A model generated the notes under the pieces. That model made no database searches and was not told the DNA's origin. It saw nothing but the letters and a program-made list of their open reading frames with translations. Shown in pieces: positions 1 to 5,858 of a stretch of 16,121 bases of DNA. Source of the stretch: CAZRGV01 sp964599655 (lineage in GTDB: Bacteria; Planctomycetota; Planctomycetia; Isosphaerales; Isosphaeraceae). Position 1 is the first letter of the stretch. Each line of letters starts with the position of its first letter. The position numbers were made by a program, and so were the translations under genes. The stretch lies in contig CAZRGV010000135.1 of the NCBI GenBank assembly GCA_964599655.1, forward strand, positions 1 to 16,121. Reading direction: 5' to 3'.

Positions 1-1
1 A

Positions 2-58
2 CCAGACTGCAGGAAGGCGCAGATCGACGGGACGGCCACCCCCTCGCTGCTCGCCTGA
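2..58 (+). CDS. possible 3' end of an upstream gene (partial)
   Basis: Reading from base 2 gives 18 codons (PDCRKAQIDGTATPSLLA) and then TGA at 56-58. A perfect 10-bp hairpin starts 16 bases after this stop, as expected at the end of a transcription unit. That is the main reason to propose a gene end here. The peptide is too short to assign to a family, and another forward frame is also open to about base 228, so this is only a suggestion. Confidence 0.25.
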   Translation, partial: PDCRKAQIDGTATPSLLA

Positions 59-73
59 GCACCAGGAGTGACG

Positions 74-106
74 AGCCGTTCACTGCCTCATCGGCCGTGA
101 ACGGCT
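74..106 (+). terminator. hairpin, possible terminator
   Basis: Arms AGCCGTTCAC (74-83) and GTGAACGGCT (97-106) pair perfectly over 10 bp around a 13-nt loop. No T-run follows, so it is not a textbook intrinsic terminator. Its place just after the TGA at 56-58 fits a 3'-end structure. Confidence 0.35.
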
Positions 107-705
107 ACCGCGGAGGATTCCTCGGCGAAGCAGTCCGGACCGACCGAGCAACCCTCGCCGCGGGCCGGATGGCGACGGGGGCAGGCCGCTTCCAAATTGT
201 GGAAAACCGATGTAAAACAATATTATGATTCTTTTAGAATATTAAATCTATAGTATAACGAGTTTCTCATCTTATTATTATCATCGAAAGATGATCTGAC
301 ACCGACGTTCCCCGGGTCCGTCGTGCGGACCGTCTTCGTCGGTTCCGCCGGTTGGTTCCGCACGACGGACCCTGCGAGGCTTGCAGGCGATCCAGAACGC
401 CCCGGAGGGGCGACCGAAGCCCATGGGTCCCAGGGCTTTCGATCGCCCGTCCGGAACTGCGAGACGGGGCCAGGGCGTCGACTTTCGGTTCCAGGGGTTG
501 CACCCCTGGCGATTCCTCCACGCCCCGTCGGTGCGGAAGACCATTCTCTCGGATCGCCACTTCGTCACGTCGAGATCGTGACTTTCGACTCGTTGCGACA
601 CCACGAGGCACGTTCAAGGATCGGGCGTGATCTCGCGGTGTCGCCCGTCAGGCCCGGACCAGTGTCCTGCGCAGCACCTGGGTGATCCCGGGTCGGTTGC
701 GGAGA
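107..705. other. gene-free stretch with AT-rich patch and palindromes
   Basis: No convincing gene is seen. The short frames open here on both strands are rich in Arg and Pro and overlap each other. About 190-300 is strikingly AT-rich in a GC-rich surround and could hold promoter elements or be insertion scar DNA. From 314 the sequence becomes GC-rich and palindromic: a 16-bp inverted repeat at 314-372 (listed separately) and a tight hairpin at 491-509 (8-bp arms CCAGGGGT/ACCCCTGG, 3-nt loop). It lies 3' of the minus-strand gene that ends at 706. Confidence 0.5.
314..372. repeat. 16-bp inverted repeat built from two small palindromes
   Basis: Arms 314-329 and 357-372 are perfect reverse complements over 16 bp with a 27-nt spacer. 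The left half also folds on itself (GGTCCG-TCGTG-CGGACC, 315-331), and the right half nearly does so. The element could therefore form either one long stem or two short hairpins. Its architecture resembles the twin palindrome at 9317-9378, although the sequences differ. A REP/BIME-like intergenic element is a reasonable guess. Confidence 0.55.
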
Positions 706-1827
706 CTATCTCCCCTTCTTGCCACCGCCACCACCACCGCCTCCAGGAGTCGCGTTAATGCGAACGTCAATGTACGTCAACTGATTATCGGGATCGACCT
801 GAGCGGTCCCGCCCTGGCCCGGCTCCTCGTCACCCCCCTCCGCTTCCGCCAGGTAAATCTCGGTGTCGTCGTTGAAGAACGTGTTCACCCCCGGCAACTG
901 ATCCAGGCTGAAGGTCAGTCGGTAGATCCCGGTCCCGAGGTTCTGACCACTATTAAGTTGCCAGTTGTATCCGAAGATCACTTTGCCGGAACCATTAACC
1001 TCGGCGGAATAGGAGCCCTGCCCGTCCCCTCCTTCATGAACCGCCTTGTTGAAGATGATCGGTGCGTACGGTGGGGTCGTTGTTCCGGGGATCGCCCAGT
1101 ATCCATCTTCCGCCACCCATTCCAGGGTCGGTGTCGTCGAATTGAGTTCGGCGATTTTCTGGATCGTCAACCGAGCGGTTTGCGTGTAGACGGTGGCCCG
1201 AGGAATCGCCTCGCCGTCGCCCTCAAGGATAGGCGGGACCAGCAGGCCATTCGTACCAAACAGCTCGGAGGCTTTCGTCCCACCCAGGGATTTCATCTGG
1301 TAGGCGTACGGAACTCCCGCTTCCGGTTCCGAGACCGTTGGCTCTTCCGTGAACACGCCGGGGTACGGCAGGCTCAGGTAGAGGACCGTTTCGACGCGGA
1401 CAGGGGACTTCAGGTTCCAGTCCTTCGACTCGAGGTTGTCGCCCCAGTCGATCGCGTCCACATGAATCGGCGGAATCTCCGGATTGGTCAGCAGCGGTGG
1501 GAATGATCTGGCTTGCCAGACATTTCCCTCAACGCCCTGAGCGTACCACTCCGGAGCGGACGGGTACGGAACGGTGAGGAAGGCAAACGGTGGCGCGGCG
1601 AGTCCGTCGCCTCGCAAGCCCGCAGGCAAGCGGACGCCCTCCGCCCACACCACCGGCCAGGAGAGGTTGTTGCCGACGCTCGTCTCTCCACCACCACCGC
1701 CACCGCCCTTGCCGGGGGGCCGCCCGCCTTGCTGGGCGAGCGTAGGATCACTGGTGGAGATGACAGCGAAGAGGAACATCCCAATCGCACTCGCCAGGAT
1801 CATTCTCAACTTTTTCGTGAGAAACAT
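706..1827 (-). CDS. secreted protein of unknown function, glycine-capped
   Basis: This encodes a 373-residue protein. Residues 1-31 form a clear Sec signal peptide: a KK-containing n-region, a hydrophobic stretch ASAIGMFLFAVIST, and a likely cut after TLA. The mature protein starts with a run of seven glycines near residues 40-47 and ends in eight glycines followed by KKGR, so both ends are flexible and the last is basic. The middle (about 50-350) is ordinary, beta-rich-looking sequence with no repeat, Cys pair or catalytic motif that I recognise. Around 290-330 the text NGSGKVIFGYNWQLNSG then GTGIYRLTFSLD looks like a beta-sandwich. The ATG at 1827 is supported by a strong AAGGAG seven bases upstream. 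No neighbour is on the same strand nearby, so it is probably monocistronic. I cannot name the family. Confidence 0.8.
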   Translation of the reverse strand: MFLTKKLRMILASAIGMFLFAVISTSDPTLAQQGGRPPGKGGGGGGGETSVGNNLSWPVVWAEGVRLPAGLRGDGLAAPPFAFLTVPYPSAPEWYAQGVEGNVWQARSFPPLLTNPEIPPIHVDAIDWGDNLESKDWNLKSPVRVETVLYLSLPYPGVFTEEPTVSEPEAGVPYAYQMKSLGGTKASELFGTNGLLVPPILEGDGEAIPRATVYTQTARLTIQKIAELNSTTPTLEWVAEDGYWAIPGTTTPPYAPIIFNKAVHEGGDGQGSYSAEVNGSGKVIFGYNWQLNSGQNLGTGIYRLTFSLDQLPGVNTFFNDDTEIYLAEAEGGDEEPGQGGTAQVDPDNQLTYIDVRINATPGGGGGGGGKKGR

Positions 1828-1834
1828 CGTTGCG

Positions 1835-1840
1835 CTCCTT
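1835..1840 (-). promoter_or_regulatory. ribosome binding site AAGGAG
   Basis: On the minus strand AAGGAG lies 7 nt before the ATG at 1827. It fixes the start of the secreted protein gene. Confidence 0.75.
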
Positions 1841-2460
1841 GGACGATAAGGTTCTGCAAGTGGCCATTGGCCATTCGTTGAGGAAGACTACGTCGGACCA
1901 CTCGACAAACAGTTGTGGGATTGACGGCGCAGCGCCGCCTCGAGCCTCGGCCGAGTTCAGCTCGGACGGGCAGCGCCCCAGTCCGCATTGGTTTCACGGC
2001 AGGAAACGACTTCGGATCCGCTCCGATCGTCCCAGGATATCTACGTTGCAACTCTTGATGATGTCACAAACATATAGGCATCCTGGGAAAACAAAAAAGG
2101 CCACTCCCCCTGGCAAGTTAGCCAGGAAAAGGGGCCTTCATGACCAGCTCTTGCCACTCGATCGTGAGTGGCTCGACAGGATTGGCATTATCACTCGTGC
2201 CCGCTCGCACGGCAAGTGGATTTTTCGAGACACTCTCGGTGTTGCGTAAATACAACGAAGCCACACATAACAATACAATAGTTACTTATAATCTTATATA
2301 TATTCAATTAGATAAATTGCAATAGTTGCTACACGTTTGCACGATCAGGATTCTTCTTGTCTCATCAGATTTTCCAAACCACACGTACTTGGTTGTGCCC
2401 ACCCTATCTTTCAGGATGACACTTCCGGCCGATTCCGTATGAGGCGAACGAATCTGACAC
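1841..2460. other. gene-free stretch, promoter side of the secreted protein gene
   Basis: No gene is supported. It must hold the promoter of the minus-strand gene at 706-1827, but I see no clear -35/-10 pair. A tandem TGGCCATTGGCCATT lies at about 1860-1875. A minus-strand terminator lies at 2088-2138 and is followed by two more small hairpins (2154-2171 and 2196-2211). About 2255-2330 is very AT-rich (ATATATATT-type sequence), like the patch at 190-300. Confidence 0.5.
2088..2138 (-). terminator. intrinsic terminator read on the minus strand
   Basis: AAGGCC (2097-2102) and CCTGGC (2109-2114) pair with GCCAGG (2121-2126) and GGCCTT (2133-2138). This gives a stem of two 6-bp blocks separated by an internal loop, with apical loop AAGTTA. 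On the minus strand the stem runs straight into TTTTTTGTTTT (2088-2098), the U-run of a rho-independent terminator. The nearest upstream minus-strand gene ends at 3065, almost 1 kb away, so the transcript it stops is unclear. Confidence 0.6.
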
Positions 2461-3019
2461 CGAGGCTCCCCCAACCTCGACCGGTACGTCGGCAAGAGCC
2501 TGACCAACGCCAACGACCCTTCCGGCCTGCAGGCCCAGCCCAGTCGCAGTGGGGTGGCCCGGCCGGGCAGCCAGGCGTTCGCGGAGGGCGACGCCCGCGA
2601 CAGCGGCCCCGGCGGCCTCCCGGAGCAGAACCTCCGACGCCAGCGCCTGGCCTACGGACAGACCGGGCCCGACCCCGTCCAGACCGTCGGGCCCGAGGGC
2701 TGGGAGCCGTCGGGACGCGGAGGCTTGTTCGGCCAGACCGTCGACAGCGTCATCGGTTCCGGCGTCGGCGGACTCCGCCGCCTCGTCTTCCGACCCGTCG
2801 ACCTGCGGTTGGGAACCCGTTACGACCGCTCCGCCGCCGCACGCTTCGGCCCGGCGTTCGGCAATCCGCGAGCGTTCGCCCAGGGGGTCGTCGGGGGAGA
2901 TCGCCTGGTACGCGGCCGACCTGGCTGCGGTCTCGCTTCGAGACGACGAGCGTTCGTCCGTTGTGCCTCGTCGCGCCGATGCGAGCGATGGACGAACTCA
3001 GGCCATTGGGCGGGATTGA
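2461..3019 (+). pseudogene. RHS-repeat protein, C-terminal relic with frameshift
   Basis: From 2461 one frame reads RGSPNLDRYVGKSLTNANDP then SGLQ. This matches the end of the RHS-associated core, whose usual form is NLYRYVGNSPTNATDPSGL. Everything N-terminal to it is missing, and an in-frame TGA sits just upstream at 2455-2457. Downstream there is a Gly/Arg-rich tail (PGGLPEQNLRRQRLAYGQTG) of the kind that follows RHS cores. Near 2893-2897 (a run of five G) the sensible reading appears to move one frame: dropping one G joins RAFAQGVVG to EIAWYAADLAAVSLRDDE, which then runs to a stop near 3019. RHS proteins are large secreted or surface polymorphic-toxin-like proteins. This remnant is very probably not functional. 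The core match is from memory of the family; the frameshift is an inference. Confidence 0.6.
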
Positions 3020-3064
3020 CGACTCGTGGAACTGATTCGTCCGGGAGCCGGAACGGCCCGGAGG

Positions 3065-4063
3065 CTATCGATCGGCGAACGTGAACTCCCGGTCGATGCC
3101 CTCGTGCGGCCTACCGTCCACCTCGGCATAGGGATACACGAAGAAGTTCAGCGGCGGCCCCTGCTGGGCCGGCTCCAGCACCAGGTTCCGGCCCCGGCTG
3201 AACTCCAGGCGATGCTCGTCGTGGTGACCGAAGAAGTAGTCCTTGCGGGAAGGGTCCTTGGCCGCCTCACTGGCGTCCAATGGCACCCAGCCCCGACCCC
3301 GGACGTACAGCTCCGCCCAGCAGTGGTAGCCGGCAATCTCCCCCGAATTCTGCCCCCTCGGCAGCGGCAGGCCGATGGCGAACCGGGCGGGAATGCCGAC
3401 CGACCGGGCCATGCCGATGACCAGGGCATGGAAGTCGGTGCAGTTGCCCCGCCGGGCGTCGCAGGCGAAGACCGCGTCCCCTCGCCCCCAGCCCGTGCCG
3501 CTCTTGTCGTACCTCATCCGCCCGACCACCGTCTCGTAGATGGCCCTGGCCTTCTCGGCGTCGGTCTCCAGCCCCCGAGTCGCCTCCAGGGCGAGCGCCC
3601 GGACCGGGCCATCGAGCGGGACCAGCGGCTCGGGCTTGAGGTACGCGGCTCTCTGCTCGTCGCTCAGCCGTTCCTCGGTGCCGGCGTTCTCCCGGCGGGT
3701 CGCCTGGATCGCAATCGTAACCGAGACGGGGGACTCGGGATTCTCGACCCTCAGGTGGAGGCCCTGGTTGCCGAAGCAAGCCTCCCGCCCAAACTCGATG
3801 GGGCCCGGGGCATCGATCGAGATCCGACGGATGGTCTGGTTGCGGTCGGTCTGCGGCAGCGGGAGCCAAAGGTCGAGGGCCTTCGCCCCCTTCGGGAGGT
3901 CCCGGACCTCCGCGCGGTACGTCAGCACGAAGGAGCGGGATCGGACGGAATCCGCCGGGACGTTCGCGGAGACAAGCACCAGGAGGGTTACCCCGAGCCC
4001 CAAAGCGGTCCCCGACACCCTGTTGCTCGCGTGGAATTCATATAGCGATGTAGATTTCAACAT
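3065..4063 (-). CDS. exported transglutaminase-like (papain-fold) protein
   Basis: This encodes 332 residues from the ATG at 4063. Residues 15-36 (RVSGTALGLGVTLLVLVSAN) look like a signal peptide core. Residues about 40-125 form a beta-rich N-terminal domain with FVLTYRAEV and LWLPLPQTDRNQTI, typical of bacterial transglutaminase-like proteins. The catalytic triad is visible: Cys208 in RRGNCTDFH, His247 in GEIAGYHCWAELY and Asp263 in GWVPLDASEA. Family members are predicted cysteine peptidases or transpeptidases acting outside the cytoplasm; the substrate is unknown. The start has only a weak ribosome site. The reading frame is open upstream through a truncated cupin (4064-4282), so a fusion read from 4282 is possible, but that would bury the signal peptide. 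The stop is TAG at 3065-3067. Fold assignment is strong, function is open. Confidence 0.85.
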   Translation of the reverse strand: MLKSTSLYEFHASNRVSGTALGLGVTLLVLVSANVPADSVRSRSFVLTYRAEVRDLPKGAKALDLWLPLPQTDRNQTIRRISIDAPGPIEFGREACFGNQGLHLRVENPESPVSVTIAIQATRRENAGTEERLSDEQRAAYLKPEPLVPLDGPVRALALEATRGLETDAEKARAIYETVVGRMRYDKSGTGWGRGDAVFACDARRGNCTDFHALVIGMARSVGIPARFAIGLPLPRGQNSGEIAGYHCWAELYVRGRGWVPLDASEAAKDPSRKDYFFGHHDEHRLEFSRGRNLVLEPAQQGPPLNFFVYPYAEVDGRPHEGIDREFTFADR

Positions 4064-4282
4064 ATTTGTTTTTCCGTCGACTCTCAGAGCCGCTCCGGTT
4101 CCTCGACGGAACCGCCCCCTCACCACGAGGAACCGTTCCCCCTCGTGGTCGTGCGTGTGCCAGACGAATCTGCCCAGGAGCTTGACCAGCTTGACGCGCT
4201 GGCCGTTGAGTTCGCCGACGACCTTGGGGCTCCAGTGGTCGCTGACGCGAGCGAACGTCTCGGCGAGCGACACCTTGTCCAT
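4064..4282 (-). pseudogene. cupin gene, 5' half only, in frame with the transglutaminase gene
   Basis: From the ATG at 4282 the frame reads MDKVSLAETFARVSDHWSPK, VVGELNGQRVKLVKLLG, then RFVWHTHDHEGERFLVVRG. This is the N-terminal half of a small single-domain cupin. Cupin motif 1 is complete (HTH, then E, then G six residues later). Motif 2 (PxG..H...N), which supplies the other half of the barrel and the last metal ligand, is absent. After GRFR the sequence turns into unrelated residues (RGTGAALRVDGKTN) and meets the transglutaminase Met without a stop. A 7-bp hairpin (4096-4102/4108-4114) sits at the break. A deletion fusing two neighbouring minus-strand genes is the simplest reading. A half cupin should not bind metal or fold normally. 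Confidence 0.7.
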
Positions 4283-4627
4283 GTGTTGGGCACCCCGGGC
4301 ATCGACCGCCAACGGAACGGCAAACGGAACCGTCGAGCTGGACCTCCGTGTTCGTCCATCCCGATCGATCATAACGGCAACGAGTCCAGGACGGCAGGCG
4401 TTCGAGACGATCCACCCGGTTTGACCCATTCTCGCGGGCGTTCCAACGGCATCGATCCGACCTGCCGCTGGCCGGATACTCGCACATTCGCTACAATACT
4501 CCCGACCGGCCGGAGTGGCGAAGACTCCGCCGAAACAGGGACTTTCCGGGCGGTCGTTACGATTCTTCTTCAGGCGCCCCACGTGGCCCGAACGCCGCAT
4601 CCCGGGCGCGACCCGACGGAGCGAGCC
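4283..4627. other. divergent intergenic region
   Basis: This lies between the minus-strand cupin remnant and the plus-strand small GG-ending gene, so it should contain promoters for both directions. The minus-strand frame stays open through it but the translation looks random (Arg/Ser/Thr-rich). A small hairpin, CGGAGT-GGCGAAG-ACTCCG, lies at 4511-4529. No clear promoter hexamers are seen. Confidence 0.4.
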
Positions 4628-4855
4628 ATGGCGAAACTGCGACTGCTCAAGACCGGTCACGGAGACCTCTGCCTGGCCGAGTGGGATACCCAACGCCCCG
4701 AGACCATCGAACAGGCCCGTTCGGCCTTTGCCGAGAATTTCACTCCCGGCCGGCTCGCCTTCCGGCTCGACGGCCCCGGCCAGACCCGCCCGATCCAGGA
4801 GTTCGACGCCACCGCCCCGGAGATCCTCCTCGTGCCCGCCATTCAGGGGGGCTGA
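4628..4855 (+). CDS. ubiquitin-like / sulfur-carrier-like small protein ending in Gly-Gly
   Basis: This encodes 75 residues. The order of predicted elements fits a beta-grasp (ubiquitin-like) fold: strand KLRLLKT (3-9), strand DLCLAEWD (13-20), helix TIEQARSAFAENF (26-38), strand RLAFRLDG (42-49), and a last strand EILLVPAIQGG (65-75). The protein ends exactly in Gly-Gly before the TGA, as MoaD, ThiS, Urm1 and mature ubiquitin do. In those families an E1-like enzyme adenylates the free diglycine, for sulfur transfer or protein conjugation. No E1/ThiF-, E2- or JAB-like gene is present in the window, so the partner is unknown. The start is supported by GGAG at 4618-4621, six bases before the ATG. 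The protein at 4970-5824 follows and may be co-transcribed. The gene itself looks sound; the fold is inferred from pattern only, and a plain conserved hypothetical protein is the alternative. Confidence 0.75.
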   Translation: MAKLRLLKTGHGDLCLAEWDTQRPETIEQARSAFAENFTPGRLAFRLDGPGQTRPIQEFDATAPEILLVPAIQGG

Positions 4856-4969
4856 AACCCATCCCCAAGCGACCGGCCGAGGGTGGAGCCGTCCCCGATC
4901 ACCACCGCGATCGATCGGGGGCCGTTCCGCCCTCGTTCCACCGACCGGGCCCTCTTTTCGCAACCATCC

Positions 4970-5824
4970 ATGATTCGCACCGGTTATCTCCGATGGGAGA
5001 TTGAGGTCCGAGACGAGCGGAGCGCCAGCGATCTCCGAGCCCGCGAGGTCACGTTCCTCGCCCGGCCGGGATACCGCGTCGTCCGCGTCAAGAACCAGGG
5101 GCAGGTGGTCGCCGCCGAGCGGTTCCTCCGCGGCGAGGAGACCTACGACGCCGTCCTGCGCACCTTGAATCGCGACGACGCCGAAACCGACGTCGTCATC
5201 CCCGACGTCGGACCTCACGTCTTCCGCTACTCCGAGAGCGACCGCAACGAAACCCCCCGCTTCTGGATGGCCAAGCTCCAGCGCGAGGCGAGCGCCTTCG
5301 CCCACGAGGTCGTCCGCGCCGCGGCCCGTTTTCCCCGACTCGTCATCGCCAGCCCAGCCCTGCGCGCAGGCTACGCCCGGCTCGTCGAGTGGGAAATCTT
5401 CCGCGTCATCGAGGGGAAGAGCACCCCTCAGCCCACCCGCGATGACGAGCCCATGCAGCTCGACGCCGGCGCCTACCACAGCGGCGTGCCCGAACTCGTC
5501 GCCGCCGAGCTTGTGCGGGATGTGGTCGACAAGAAAGAATTCTCCGAATTCTGCACGTTCGACCGCGTCACCGTCTACAACGGCGGCAAGTACTACCGCA
5601 TCCCCCGCCGGCCTCACGCCCTCATCGAAGTCTGGGACGCCCGCACCCTCCGCGGCGAGGCGCGCCTCTGCGTCGTCTTCCAGGACCCAGGAATGCCCCC
5701 CTCCGACGAGGTCGTCATGAAGTACCTCCTCGCCAAGCATCAGCCCGACTTGCTCTGGCAGGTCGGCGTCCGCTTCAGCGCGCCAACCGGCAAGTTCGAC
5801 GGCGCTCCCCCTCGTCGCTGGTGA
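4970..5824 (+). CDS. protein of unknown family, 284 residues
   Basis: This is a soluble-looking, charged protein with no signal peptide or membrane segment. I chose the ATG at 4970 (MIRTGYLRWEIEVRDE). An in-frame GTG at 4883 would add 29 residues of low-information sequence rich in Pro, Ser and Arg. The N-terminal 60 residues read as a small beta-domain (REVTFLARPGYRVVRVKNQG). A helical middle follows (ASAFAHEVVRAAARFPRLVI), then a C-terminal part with TVYNGGKYYRIPRRPHALIE and VVMKYLLAKHQPDLLWQVGV. There are only two cysteines and no nuclease, ATPase, JAB, E1 or E2 motif that I recognise. It follows the GG-ending protein by 114 nt (27 nt if the GTG is used) and precedes the beta-helix gene by 34 nt, so the three may form an operon. 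Strong third-position GC bias supports real coding. Confidence 0.75.
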   Translation: MIRTGYLRWEIEVRDERSASDLRAREVTFLARPGYRVVRVKNQGQVVAAERFLRGEETYDAVLRTLNRDDAETDVVIPDVGPHVFRYSESDRNETPRFWMAKLQREASAFAHEVVRAAARFPRLVIASPALRAGYARLVEWEIFRVIEGKSTPQPTRDDEPMQLDAGAYHSGVPELVAAELVRDVVDKKEFSEFCTFDRVTVYNGGKYYRIPRRPHALIEVWDARTLRGEARLCVVFQDPGMPPSDEVVMKYLLAKHQPDLLWQVGVRFSAPTGKFDGAPPRRW

Positions 5825-5844
5825 ACTTGTTAAGATGCGACTAT

Positions 5845-5849
5845 GGGAG
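5845..5849 (+). promoter_or_regulatory. ribosome binding site GGGAG
   Basis: GGGAG lies 9 nt before the ATG at 5859. It favours that codon over the in-frame ATG at 5835, which would put MRLWEHLT in front of an otherwise normal signal-peptide start. Confidence 0.5.
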
Positions 5850-5858
5850 CACCTGACG

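Noticed and set aside
267..685. Several overlapping short frames on both strands
   Set aside because: All are Arg/Pro-rich, overlap the palindromic element, and lack ribosome sites.
2337..3035. Arg/Pro-rich 232-codon plus-strand frame
   Set aside because: It is the out-of-frame shadow of the RHS remnant.
4628..5824. A complete bacterial ubiquitin-like conjugation operon
   Set aside because: No E1 (ThiF), E2 or JAB motif can be found in the neighbour or elsewhere in the window; only the GG-ending protein supports the idea.
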